From Streptomyces chryseus (lineage in GTDB: Bacteria; Actinomycetota; Actinomycetes; Streptomycetales; Streptomycetaceae): 64,000 bases of DNA. Positions within the stretch are counted from its first letter, which is position 1. Each line of letters begins with the position of its first letter. Both the position numbers and the translations under genes were made by a program. A model generated the notes under the pieces. That model searched no databases and was not told the DNA's origin. It was given only the letters and a program-made list of their open reading frames with translations. This document shows, piece by piece, positions 1 to 8,836 of this stretch. The DNA lies in assembly GCF_014650755.1 (NCBI RefSeq), contig NZ_BMVO01000004.1:248001-312000 (forward strand). The letters are read 5' to 3'.

Positions 1-2065
1 GGGACCTGTTCGTCGGACGCGACGGAAGCGAGATACGCCGCCCACTGGCGGCGCTGGCGCGGCAGCCAGCGGCCGGTGTCGGCGGGTCGCAGCCGGGGCG
101 CCCAGGGCTTGGCGCCGGGACGGACGCGCCCGTGCAGGCCGTCGCGGGCCGCGGCCCGGAGGACGTCGTCGAGCAGGTCGGTGCGGCGGGTGGCGAGCGT
201 ACGCAGCACCTCGGGCACGGCGGCGAAGGACGGGTCGAGGCGTACGAGTTCGGCGCAGCGCCGCTCTCTGGTCGCCGGCGGTCCGATCCACACCGCCGCC
301 GCACGGGAAGCGACCTCGGGGTCGTCGAGCTCTTCCGCGGTACGCCGCATCTGCGCTTCAGGGCGGGGAGGTGCGGCAGGTGGGGAGCGAGGAGTTCGGC
401 GAGGGACACGAGCGTTCCCGGGAGCGTTCGTTCTCCGGCCGCCACCGAGGACCACACGGAGCGTGCCGTACGGGCGTCGACGCGCAGGGGTGTGCGGGGT
501 CCCTTTCGCCTGGGGTCGGCGAGGACGTGGCAGAGCAGCCGGGCGGCGAAGGCGGCCCGGCGGTCGTCGCCGCGCGAGGCGGCGCTCCCCGCGGTGCGGC
601 GCAGCCATCTCTCCGCGGCGGCGAGGGTGGGGCCGGTGGAGTCGCGCGACTGGACGGCGGTCATGACCGCGTCCCGCAGGACCCGGTCCTCGACCGCCGC
701 GAGGAGGTGTGGCGGTGCTTCGGCCAGCTGGGCCAGAGCGCCGTGGCGTACCTCGTCCCGGTCGTGCCAGGCGCGTTCGCAGGACGCCGCGATCCGGGCG
801 TACTCCTGCGGGTCGCCGTCGAGTTCGGCGCTGGCGAGCAGAGCGGGCCAGGCGAACAGCCTCAGGTGCAGCCGATGGTTTGCTGTCTGCTCGCGCAGGA
901 TGGGTTCGGCGACCGCGAGCGGCAGACCGGCGGCGGCCCGCCGGACGGTCCGGCCGCTGCGCCGCGGCTGATCGGTCCAGGGCGCCAGGAAGGCGGCCCT
1001 GTCGTCGGGCCGCAGCGCGGCGACGGCGGCGAGGTCGGACAGGAACGTGCGGCGTGTGCACGTGCTCGCCGTGCGTTCCTCGACGGCCCGGCGGCGCGCG
1101 TCGGGTGGCAGCAGCTGGAGCAGCGCGTCGGGGGACACCTGGCCCGGTCCCCCGTGGCGCCTGAGCGGTGCGGCGGCGTGGCAGTGGCGCACGAGTTCCG
1201 TTCGGTCGCGGAGCGGCAGCGCCAGAACGGCGCGTTTGACCGAGGGAGGGAGCCGGCCCGGCGTGAACCGCAGTGTGCGCGGCGTGCCGTCGGGTTCGGG
1301 TGGGGCGGCCCGGAGGACGCCGAGCACCCCGGCGGGGTGGCGCAGCAGGGCCACCGCCGCCCGTGCGCCGATCAGACCGGGGGCTTCGCGGAGCAGCGAC
1401 AGCCCGGCGTGTGCGTCGCGATCGGCGACCGTGGTGGCGATCGACAGGTGGATGCGTACGTAGCGTTGGCGCTCGGGGCCGGTGTGGGCCGCGTACCCGT
1501 CGGCGAGGCGGGCGGCGACGGCGGCGGGGGCGGTGCGTGCCAGGGAGGTGAGGACGCCGGCCAGGGGTTCCAGGCGCGGGAGCCAGGTCGCGGCTGTCCG
1601 GGCCGAACAGGCGGTGAGCAACCGCGCCGCCTCCCGGGGGGCCGTGCCGTTCGTGGACGCGCGGCAGCAGGGCGTCGGCGAGTGCGGTGCGGCGCCCCGC
1701 TCTCAGTACCCGGAACGTCTCGTGGCGCACGGCACCGGTGCCGTGCAGCGCGAGCGCCGTGAGGGCCTGTTCGGGCAGGGGCAGGCGGAGAGCGCACGGC
1801 GGCGCAGGAGCGGATCTCCGAGAGCCGTGCAGACGGCGTCCGTGTCCCGGCGCACCACGGCGAGGAAGAGGGCCATGTGGCGTTCCTCGGCGTCCCCGGC
1901 GTCGAGGACGGCGTGCAGCGCGGCGTAGGCGTCCGGGGCGAGTGCTCTGCCGTACCGGGCGAGTGCGGCCCTTCGGGCGGGGAAGGGCAGGGGGGCGAAG
2001 TGGGCCCTGAGCCATGCGGGAGTCAGCGGCTGGGGCCGGGCGTGCGGGGCGTCGAATGTGGCCAT
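1..2065 (-). pseudogene. Large helical-repeat protein, frameshifted, incomplete at left edge
   Basis: The start at 2065 (MATFDAPHARPQPLTPAW) opens a coding frame that continues off the left edge, but only if the frame is changed three times. Sequence shows: a CT duplication near 1789-1792, one extra base in the G6 run at 1636-1641, and a one-base shift near 350-372. Reading across them gives about 690 residues rich in Ala, Leu and Arg with repeated helix-like blocks (for example LPLPEQALTALALHGTGAVR and EELDDPEVASRAAAVW), resembling HEAT/ARM-type scaffolds. No catalytic motif is visible, so I assign no function. Either this is a decaying gene or the homopolymer indels are sequencing errors; two of the three sit in or beside G runs, which allows both. 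Confidence 0.6.
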
Positions 2066-2283
2066 CAGCGATCACCGAAGGATCGTGAGGCCCCCTTTCC
2101 GGTCTTCATGCGCTGATCCTCCAGCGAACTGATCAACGGGCAAACACTTTTCGTGGACGGCACCCATGTCCGCGCCGCGCGGCGTGTGGGCCGGGCCCAT
2201 GGCCGTACCGGGCCGAACGGCAGCACGATGTGGCGCTGCGCCCCTCTTCTTTCCGCACTCCCGAAGTGAACCGGAGGCTTCCC

Positions 2284-3654
2284 ATGCGCCCGTCCAGAGG
2301 CGTCCCGCTCGTCGCCGCACTGCTCATGGTGCTGACCACCACCGCCTCCGCGGGCGCCGCGGCCCGCGCCCCCGGGGCCGGTGCGTGCGTTCGGCAGGAC
2401 CGTCCGTACGTCCCGGGGGCGGAGCATCAACGCGTCGCCTGCCTGCCGGACCTGACGACGGCAGGGCTCGCCGGCACGGCGTACACCGACATGGCCGACC
2501 AGGCGGGACTGTCCGCGAAGGGAACGAGGAACCCTTCGGGCGTGCCCGGCACGCAGGTCGACGGTTACTTCCCCGACGACTCACGCTTCAACACCACCCA
2601 CGGGTGGCGGCACGACGCGCAGTTCGTCATCCGGATGCCCGATCGCTGGAACGGCGGTCTCGTCGTCACGGGTGCGCCCGGAACGCGCAAGCAGTACGCG
2701 ACCGACACCCTCATCTCCGACCAGGTGCTGGCGCAGGGGTACGCGTACGCGGCGACCGACAAGGGGAACAGCGGTCCGGACTTCTACAACGACGGCCGGC
2801 GGCCCGGGGACGCCGTGGCGGAGTGGAACCGGCGCACCACGGAACTGACGCGCGCGGCCCGCAGGACCGTCGAGCGGTGGTACGGACACGCGCCCCGGCG
2901 TACGTACATGACGGGCATCTCCAACGGCGGCTACCTGACCCGCTGGCAGTTGGAGAACCATCCGGAGCTCTACGACGGCGGGGTGGACTGGGAGGGCGCC
3001 CTGTGGACCGCCGACGGCGGAGGTCTCCTCGGGTCGCTGCCGGTCACCGTGGCCCGCACCCTCGGCCGGGCCGACGACGAGGACCTCCTGAAGGCCGGAT
3101 TCGCGCCGGGCTCGCGTTTCCTGTGGCCGTACCACGAGAAGGCGTACTGGGGCCTGACGCAGAAGGCCTACCGCGCGGAGTTCGACCCGTCGTACGACCC
3201 GTCCTGTCCCGGGTCCTCGGCCGGTACGACGCTGCCGGAGATCCTCGCGCCCTGCGCCTCGGACGCGGAGTACGACTACGCCGCGCGCCCCGGCTCCGTA
3301 CACCGCGCGGTGGGGCGGGTCGCGCTGACGGGACGGATCGGGCGGCCGCTGATCACTCTGCACGGCGACCTCGACACGCTGCTGCCGATCGCCACCGACT
3401 CGGATGTGTACGAGCGGATGGTGACGCGCCGGGGCCGCTCCGGGCTGCACCGCTACTACACGGTCGAAGGGGGCACCCATGTCGACTCGCTCTACGACAC
3501 CCATCCCGACCGGCTGCGGCCCATCCTGCCCTGCTACCGCTCGGCGTTCGGGGCGCTCGCCGCGTGGGTGGAGGAGGGCAGCGCTCCGCCCGCGGACCGG
3601 ACGATCGCCAGGCCCGCGGGCGGTGATGTGGTCAACTCCTGCGCGCTGAGCTGA
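2284..3654 (+). CDS. Secreted tannase / 3-hydroxybutyrate-oligomer hydrolase-like esterase
   Basis: An extracellular serine esterase of the alpha/beta-hydrolase fold, 456 residues. The N-terminus is a signal peptide (MRPSRGVPLVAALLMVLTT, Ala-rich cleavage zone). The nucleophile motif GISNGG is in the middle of the protein, followed by a characteristic GGVDWEGALW segment; the acid is likely in HGDLDTLLP and the base in GGTHVD. Several Cys residues suggest disulfides. Start chosen at 2284 because CCGGAGG lies 6 nt upstream; an in-frame ATG at 2230 lacks this. Family members are annotated as tannase/feruloyl esterase or 3HB-oligomer hydrolase, so the substrate (plant ester or polyester oligomer) is not decided. 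It is divergent from the broken gene at 1-2065. Confidence 0.8.
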   Translation: MRPSRGVPLVAALLMVLTTTASAGAAARAPGAGACVRQDRPYVPGAEHQRVACLPDLTTAGLAGTAYTDMADQAGLSAKGTRNPSGVPGTQVDGYFPDDSRFNTTHGWRHDAQFVIRMPDRWNGGLVVTGAPGTRKQYATDTLISDQVLAQGYAYAATDKGNSGPDFYNDGRRPGDAVAEWNRRTTELTRAARRTVERWYGHAPRRTYMTGISNGGYLTRWQLENHPELYDGGVDWEGALWTADGGGLLGSLPVTVARTLGRADDEDLLKAGFAPGSRFLWPYHEKAYWGLTQKAYRAEFDPSYDPSCPGSSAGTTLPEILAPCASDAEYDYAARPGSVHRAVGRVALTGRIGRPLITLHGDLDTLLPIATDSDVYERMVTRRGRSGLHRYYTVEGGTHVDSLYDTHPDRLRPILPCYRSAFGALAAWVEEGSAPPADRTIARPAGGDVVNSCALS

Positions 3655-3663
3655 GCCGGAGGC

Positions 3664-4206
3664 TCAGACACGCTCCAGGGGACGGTGCGGTTCGGCGGGC
3701 AGGACGATCTCGAGCCGGTCGCCGGGCCGCACCACGCCGCCCGCCTTGACGACGCCCATGATCCCGGCCTTGCGCACGATGTTGCCTTGCGCGTCCCGCC
3801 CGACGACCTGCTTCAGGAGGCCGTCCTGGAACGCGTCGATCTGCCGGCAGGGGTTGCGCAGGCCGGTGACCTCGATGACGGCTTCGTCACCGATGTGAAG
3901 CAGGGTGCCCTCCGGCAGTCCGAGCAGGTCGATGCCGCTGGTGGTGATGTTCTCGCCGAGCTCCCCCGGCTGGACGGTGAAGCCCTCGCGGCGCAGCTCG
4001 TCGAAGAGTTCCCCGTGGATGAGGTGGACCTGGCGCAGGTTCGGTTGGGTGGGGTCCTGTGCGACCCGTGAACGGTGCTTGACGGTCGTTCCGGCGTGCA
4101 CGTCGCCTTCCACACCGAGACCCGTCAGGAGCGTGACGCTCCCACGGTTCGGCTTGGTGAACGTGTACTCGCCGTTGCTGCTGACCGCCGTTACTGTGCC
4201 GCCCAT
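3664..4206 (-). CDS. MOSC domain protein
   Basis: A 180-residue protein with the MOSC fold (molybdenum cofactor sulfurase C-terminal). The family carries sulfur or handles Mo-cofactor-linked substrates through a conserved Cys; here it lies in NPCRQIDAF, preceded by a typical GVEGDVHAG segment near the N-terminus and followed by GIMGVVKAGGVVRPGD near the end. The start MGGTVTAVSSNG at 4206 is chosen over a farther upstream ATG because homology-like sequence begins there and a G-rich stretch precedes it. No molybdenum-enzyme gene is adjacent, so its partner is unknown. It ends 10 nt from the convergent esterase gene. Confidence 0.85.
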   Translation of the reverse strand: MGGTVTAVSSNGEYTFTKPNRGSVTLLTGLGVEGDVHAGTTVKHRSRVAQDPTQPNLRQVHLIHGELFDELRREGFTVQPGELGENITTSGIDLLGLPEGTLLHIGDEAVIEVTGLRNPCRQIDAFQDGLLKQVVGRDAQGNIVRKAGIMGVVKAGGVVRPGDRLEIVLPAEPHRPLERV

Positions 4207-4279
4207 GGTGCACAAGCCCCCGTCCGTGCCGGTACTCGATCTGCGACAGACCCTATAACCGGCACGGTTCCGGTCCGGC

Positions 4280-4462
4280 TCAGCGGCCGATCTGCTTGCG
4301 GGAGACCCCGCGCAGCCTGCGGCGCTGCGAGTTGTCCAGCAGCAGGTACGCCGCGACGGGGACACCGATCATGACCAGCAGGGCGGGCCAGAACCCGACG
4401 AGCCAGATCAGGGCGACCCCGACCACAACGCCACCGGCGGCGACCTTCGCGCTCTTCGACAT
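4280..4462 (-). CDS. 60-residue membrane protein
   Basis: A small protein (MSKSAKVAAGGVVVGVALIW...) with one or two membrane segments: residues about 7-24 and 26-47 are hydrophobic, and the tail is basic (NSQRRRLRGVSRKQIGR). The start is supported by a perfect AAGGAGG Shine-Dalgarno 8 nt upstream, which rejects the longer frame to 4636. The basic tail would face the cytoplasm. Function is unknown; similar small membrane proteins are common in Streptomyces genomes. Confidence 0.7.
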   Translation of the reverse strand: MSKSAKVAAGGVVVGVALIWLVGFWPALLVMIGVPVAAYLLLDNSQRRRLRGVSRKQIGR

Positions 4463-4580
4463 CTTCGACGCCTCCTTCGCGGCTGTTGCCGCTTCATGCT
4501 CCACCAACGTGCGCGCCCGCGCCACAGTTCCGCCGCTCGGGCCGCTGCCTGCTGCAGCCGTCCCCGCCGGCCGGCGGCGG

Positions 4581-5651
4581 TCAGGCCGGCCAGCCCCGGT
4601 CGCTCCTGCCGGTCCCGTCGGCCCTGAGCGGCGCACCGACGTCGTGCATGTGCGTGAGGGCCTGCCGGTACGAGTCGATCAGTCCGGTCTCCGTGTACGG
4701 CAGCCCCTGCTCCTCGCAGTGGGCGCGCACCAGCGGCTGGACGAGGCGGAGGTTCGGACGCGCCATGCTGGGGAAGAGGTGGTGCTCTATCTGGTAGTTC
4801 AGACCGCCGAGGAACCAGTCGGTCAGTAGCCCGCCGCGTACGTTGCGTGAGGTCACGACCTGCCGGCGCAGGTGGCCCCAGCGCTCCCCGTCCGGGTCGG
4901 GCATCTCCATCCCCTTGTGGTTGGGCGCGAACGCCATTCCGAGGTGGAGGCCGAACAGCGCGTGGTGCACGAGGGCGAAGACGGCGGCCTTGCCCGGCGA
5001 CATGACGGCGAGCAGGAAGGCGAAGTACCCGACGAGGTGGACCACGAGCAGGGAGCCCTCCGCCACGCGGGCGCGGACCGGCTGGCGGCGCAGGTACTGG
5101 AAGCCGGAGATCTTCAGGGCGATGCCTTCGAGCAGCAGCATCGGGAAGAAGAGGCGTGCCTGGTTGCGCGTCAGCCAGCGGGCGAAGCCCTCGCGCTGTT
5201 CGGCCTGCTTCCGCGTCCAGACCAGGGCCCCCACGCCGACGTCCGGGTCCTTGTCGATGTGATTCGGGTTCGCGTGGTGGCGTACGTGCTTGTCGTTCCA
5301 CCACGCCTGGTTCATGCCGAGCAGCAGGTTGCTGTGGACGAGGCTGATCACCAGGCTCACCCTGCGGTCGCCGGTTATCTGCGCGTGGCCCGCGTCGTGG
5401 CCGACGAAGGCGGTGCGGGCCCAGAGCACGGTCAGCGGCAGGGCGAGCGCGAGGGCCCACCAGGAGTCGCCGACGAGCACCAGGCCTGCCACAACAGCCG
5501 CCAGGGCGAGCAGATTGGCGGCGATGCCCAGCGCGTACCGGCCGGTGCGTCGCTCCAGCAGTCCTTGGTCCCTGGCGCTGCGCAGAAGCGGGGCGAAATC
5601 GCTCCCCGGGGTGGCTGTCGTGGGTTCCGCGACAGCGGCGGCCTGGGGCAT
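4581..5651 (-). CDS. Membrane fatty-acid (front-end type) desaturase
   Basis: A 356-residue integral membrane di-iron desaturase that introduces a double bond into acyl chains using O2 and an electron donor. Three histidine boxes are visible: HDAGH at about 85-89, HVRHH at 122-126, and QIEHH at 287-291. The Q in the third box is typical of delta-5/delta-6 front-end or linoleoyl-type desaturases rather than delta-9 enzymes. Hydrophobic segments lie at about 42-78 and 180-225. Start at 5651 follows CGGAGAAC; the extended upstream frame has no membrane-like or conserved sequence. It is divergent from the GAF regulator at 5897. It may adjust membrane fluidity; regiospecificity cannot be read from sequence. 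Confidence 0.88.
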   Translation of the reverse strand: MPQAAAVAEPTTATPGSDFAPLLRSARDQGLLERRTGRYALGIAANLLALAAVVAGLVLVGDSWWALALALPLTVLWARTAFVGHDAGHAQITGDRRVSLVISLVHSNLLLGMNQAWWNDKHVRHHANPNHIDKDPDVGVGALVWTRKQAEQREGFARWLTRNQARLFFPMLLLEGIALKISGFQYLRRQPVRARVAEGSLLVVHLVGYFAFLLAVMSPGKAAVFALVHHALFGLHLGMAFAPNHKGMEMPDPDGERWGHLRRQVVTSRNVRGGLLTDWFLGGLNYQIEHHLFPSMARPNLRLVQPLVRAHCEEQGLPYTETGLIDSYRQALTHMHDVGAPLRADGTGRSDRGWPA

Positions 5652-5896
5652 CTGGTTCTCCGGTCTGTAGGACCTGGCTGAAACGTGCTCTGAGCTGACG
5701 AAACTACGCGCCGGGTCCCTTGATGACCATGGTGTCAGCACCCGGGTTCCGGTGGTGCCTGCACCAGATGCCGGGGGTGGGGCCAGCCGCACCCCCGGCC
5801 GCCCCCACAGGACCTCGACCGGACCGCCCCAGGCCTCCCCCCGCGCGTGGTTGCCGGGCCGCTTCTCCTCCGTCACGATGGCCCGGGGAGGCCGGA

Positions 5897-7147
5897 GTGA
5901 GCGATTCATGGGTGGCCCTGGAAGCCGGCGCCGACCCCGGGGAGCGGATCGGTGAACTGCGCCGGGCCCACGAGGTGTTCACCGGCGAGGGACGGCTGGG
6001 GCGGCGCGTACGGTCGGTCGTCGGCGAGTCCTGGCGGCGTTCCGCGCGGGCCCGCGTCAGCCCCGACACGACGGCCTGTGTGGAGCTGACGGAGAGCGAC
6101 CTCGGCGCGTACCGGGACGAGCACCCGCTCGCCCGGGTGATGCCCCTGTTCCGCGAACTGATGGGCGGCTTCGCGAGCGACGGCGAGCATCTGCTCGCGG
6201 TGTGCGACGCGCAGAGCCGGCTGCTGTGGGTCGAGGGCCATCCGCGGACCAGGCGGCGCGCCGGGCGGCTGAACTTCGTGCCGGGCGCCCGCTGGGCCGA
6301 GTGCGCCGTGGGCACGAACGCGCCGGGTACCGCCGTCGCGCTCGACCGGCCCGTCCAGGTCTTCGCCGCCGAGCACTTCAGCAGGCCGGTGCAGCCCTGG
6401 ACGTGCGCGGCGGCTCCCGTGCACGACCCGCACACCGGGCGGCTCCTGGGAGCCGTCGACATCACGGGCGGGAACGGCCTCGCGCACCCGCACAGTCTGG
6501 CGTTCGTCCAGGCGGTCGCGTGCGCGGCCGAGTCGCGGCTCGCGCTCCTGGCGCCCCCTTCGCGCACCCGCCTGCGGCTCGGGGCGCTGGGCCGGGACGA
6601 GGCGCTGCTCGTCGTGGAGGGCCGCACGGTACGTCTCAGCCGCCGCCACAGCGAGATCCTGGTGCTGCTCGCGCGTCACCCGGAGGGCATCACCGGCGAC
6701 GAGCTGCTTGTCGCCCTGTACGAGAACGAGTCGGTCACCCCGGTCACCCTGCGCGCCGAGTTGGCCCGGCTCCGCCGTCTGGTGGGTCCGGCGCTGGTCC
6801 TGTCCCGGCCGTACCGGCTCGCCGTACCCGTCGACACGGACTTCGCGGCCGTGGAGCGGCGCCTGGCGTCCGGTGCGACGACTGCCGCCATGAGCGCGTA
6901 CGCCGGCCCGCTGCTGCCCGCCTCACGGGCACCTGCGGTGGTACGCGTGCGGGAGCGCCTGGCGGACCAGTTGCGGCACGCGCTGATCGCCCGTGCGGAC
7001 CCGGCGCTGCTCGCGGACTGGGCGTACAGCTCCTGGGGCCAGGAGGACCTGCCCGTCTGGCGGTCCCTCGCGTCCGTACTGCCCGCGCCGCAGCGTCCCC
7101 CGGCGCTCGCCCGGGTGCGCGAGCTGGACGCCTGGCAGGGCGCGTGA
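5897..7147 (+). CDS. GAF-domain transcriptional regulator with winged-helix C-terminus
   Basis: A 416-residue one-component regulator. Residues about 60-215 form a GAF-type sensor (LLAVCDAQSRLLWVEGHP ... ECAVGTNAPGTAVAL ... LLGAVDITGG), as in AcoR-like activators, but there is no AAA+ sigma-54 module. The C-terminal third (RTVRLSRRHSEILVLLARHPEGITGDEL ... TLRAELARLRRLVG) looks like an OmpR/SARP winged helix followed by a short BTAD-like helical segment. GTG at 5897 is preceded by GGGGAGG; no conserved sequence lies upstream. It is encoded just before an aldehyde dehydrogenase, and proteins of this type usually sit beside ALDH genes, so an aldehyde or alcohol effector is plausible but inferred. 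Confidence 0.75.
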   Translation: MSDSWVALEAGADPGERIGELRRAHEVFTGEGRLGRRVRSVVGESWRRSARARVSPDTTACVELTESDLGAYRDEHPLARVMPLFRELMGGFASDGEHLLAVCDAQSRLLWVEGHPRTRRRAGRLNFVPGARWAECAVGTNAPGTAVALDRPVQVFAAEHFSRPVQPWTCAAAPVHDPHTGRLLGAVDITGGNGLAHPHSLAFVQAVACAAESRLALLAPPSRTRLRLGALGRDEALLVVEGRTVRLSRRHSEILVLLARHPEGITGDELLVALYENESVTPVTLRAELARLRRLVGPALVLSRPYRLAVPVDTDFAAVERRLASGATTAAMSAYAGPLLPASRAPAVVRVRERLADQLRHALIARADPALLADWAYSSWGQEDLPVWRSLASVLPAPQRPPALARVRELDAWQGA

Positions 7148-7243
7148 GGGGGCGCCGGACGCGGTGCGCGGCGCGGTGTCCGGGCGGCCCCCCTTGCGCC
7201 GGATGAGGGCTTCCGTACTGCGAACCCCGCCGCGTCTCCTTAG

Positions 7244-7268
7244 TGTCGTACACGGACATGTCGTACAC
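7244..7268 (+). promoter_or_regulatory. Direct repeat TGTCGTACAC x2 upstream of the choline locus
   Basis: Two identical copies of TGTCGTACAC lie at 7244-7253 and 7259-7268, a 15-bp period, about 100 bp before the ALDH start at 7367. Each copy with its flanking G contains a GTGT...ACAC dyad. The arrangement suggests binding of a dimeric regulator, possibly the GAF protein encoded just upstream. No binding data are available. Confidence 0.4.
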
Positions 7269-7366
7269 GCCGCGCACGGAGCGCTGCCTGCCGGTGGAGC
7301 ACCGCACGGCGTGACCCGACGGGGCGCCGCCCGGGCGTCCGACGGCCGAACCCGGAGGAGCCCCCC

Positions 7367-8836
7367 ATGCCGGAGCTGTTCATCGGTGGCACATGGACCG
7401 CCGCCGCCGACGGAGGGGTTCGCGAGATCCGTTGCCCCGCCGACGGTTCCCTGGTGGCCACCGTCGACGAGGCGGGCCCGAAGGACGTGGCGGCGGCGAT
7501 CGCCGCGGCCCGCGACGCGTTCGACAGCGGCCCCTGGCCGACGTCCCCCGCTTCCGAACGGGGGGCGTTGCTGCTGCGCGTCGCCGCGCTGCTGGAACGC
7601 GACAAGGACGCCTTCGCCCGAGCCGAGTCCCTGGACACCGGGAAGCGGCTCGTCGAGAGCGAGTACGACATGGACGACATCGCGAACTGCTTCCGCTACT
7701 TCGGCAACCTGACGGCCTCCGGCGGCTCCGACCGGATCGTCGACACGGGCGACACCGGCGTGGACAGCAGGGTGGTGCACGAACCGGTGGGCGTGTGCGC
7801 GCTGATCACACCGTGGAACTATCCGCTCCTGCAGACCGCCTGGAAGGTCGCTCCGGCGCTCGGCGCGGGCAACACGTTCGTGCTCAAGCCCAGCGAGCTG
7901 ACCCCGCACACCGCCGTCATGCTGATGAAGCTGCTGGCCGAGGCGGGACTGCCCGACGGGGTCGCGAACCTCGTCCTGGGCGCCGGGCCGACCGCGGGCG
8001 CGCCGCTGAGCGAGGACCCGCGGGTCGACATGGTGTCGTTCACCGGCGGGCTCGTCACCGGGCGCCGCATCATGGCGGCCGCCGCCCCGACGGTGAAGAA
8101 GGTCGCCCTGGAGCTGGGCGGCAAGAACCCCAACATCGTCTTCGCCGACGCCGACTTCGAAGCCGCCGTCGACTACGCGCTCATGGCGATCTTCCTGCAC
8201 TCCGGCCAGGTCTGTTCGGCCGGGGCGCGGCTGCTGGTGCAGGACGAACTGCACGGCGCGTTCACCGGCGAGCTGGTGAAGCGCGCGCGGGAGATCCCGA
8301 TCGGCGGCCCCTTCGACGAGAACGCCCGTACCGGCCCGCTGATCTCCGCCGCCCACCGCGACAAGGTCGAGGCGTACGTCGCGGCCGGCCTGGCGGAGGG
8401 CGCGGTGCTGCGCTGCGGCGGAGCCCGGCCCGACGACCCGGCGCTGCGGGACGGCTTCTACTACCTGCCGACCGTGCTGGACGACTGCACCCCCGACATG
8501 TCGGTGGTACGGGACGAGTCCTTCGGCCCCGTGCTCACCGTCGAGCGGTTCCGGGACGAGGCCGAGGCCGTCGCGCTCGCCAACGACACCGTCTACGGGC
8601 TCACCGGCGCCGTCTGGACGCAGGACGTGGCGCGGGGCCAGCGGGTGGCGTCCCGGGTGCGGGCAGGAACGGTGTGGATCAACGACTTCCACCCGTACGT
8701 GCCCCAGGCCGAGTGGGGCGGCATGAAGCAGTCCGGCTTCGGCCGCGAACTCGGCCCGGCCGGACTGGCGGAGTACCAGGAGGCCAAACACATCTGGCGC
8801 AATCTCGCCCCGACCCCGCAGAGGTGGTTCGCGTGA
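7367..8836 (+). CDS. Aldehyde dehydrogenase, betaine-aldehyde type
   Basis: A 489-residue NAD(P)-dependent aldehyde dehydrogenase. The general base is E249 in LELGGKNP and the nucleophile is C283 in SGQVCSAG; the cofactor-site TPWNYP motif and the C-terminal MKQSGFGRE motif are present. The S-G-Q-V-C-S context is common in betaine- and aminoaldehyde dehydrogenases. It overlaps the permease gene by GTGA and is followed by choline oxidase, so oxidation of betaine aldehyde to glycine betaine is the likely role. A second, different ALDH follows at 12149. The start is preceded by CGGAGGAG, giving good support. Confidence 0.88.
   Translation: MPELFIGGTWTAAADGGVREIRCPADGSLVATVDEAGPKDVAAAIAAARDAFDSGPWPTSPASERGALLLRVAALLERDKDAFARAESLDTGKRLVESEYDMDDIANCFRYFGNLTASGGSDRIVDTGDTGVDSRVVHEPVGVCALITPWNYPLLQTAWKVAPALGAGNTFVLKPSELTPHTAVMLMKLLAEAGLPDGVANLVLGAGPTAGAPLSEDPRVDMVSFTGGLVTGRRIMAAAAPTVKKVALELGGKNPNIVFADADFEAAVDYALMAIFLHSGQVCSAGARLLVQDELHGAFTGELVKRAREIPIGGPFDENARTGPLISAAHRDKVEAYVAAGLAEGAVLRCGGARPDDPALRDGFYYLPTVLDDCTPDMSVVRDESFGPVLTVERFRDEAEAVALANDTVYGLTGAVWTQDVARGQRVASRVRAGTVWINDFHPYVPQAEWGGMKQSGFGRELGPAGLAEYQEAKHIWRNLAPTPQRWFA

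Noticed and set aside
7393..8832. N-terminal extension of the APC permease through the ALDH gene
   Set aside because: The extension is Arg/Gly-rich and out of frame with ALDH; the GTG at 8833 overlapping the ALDH stop is the natural start.
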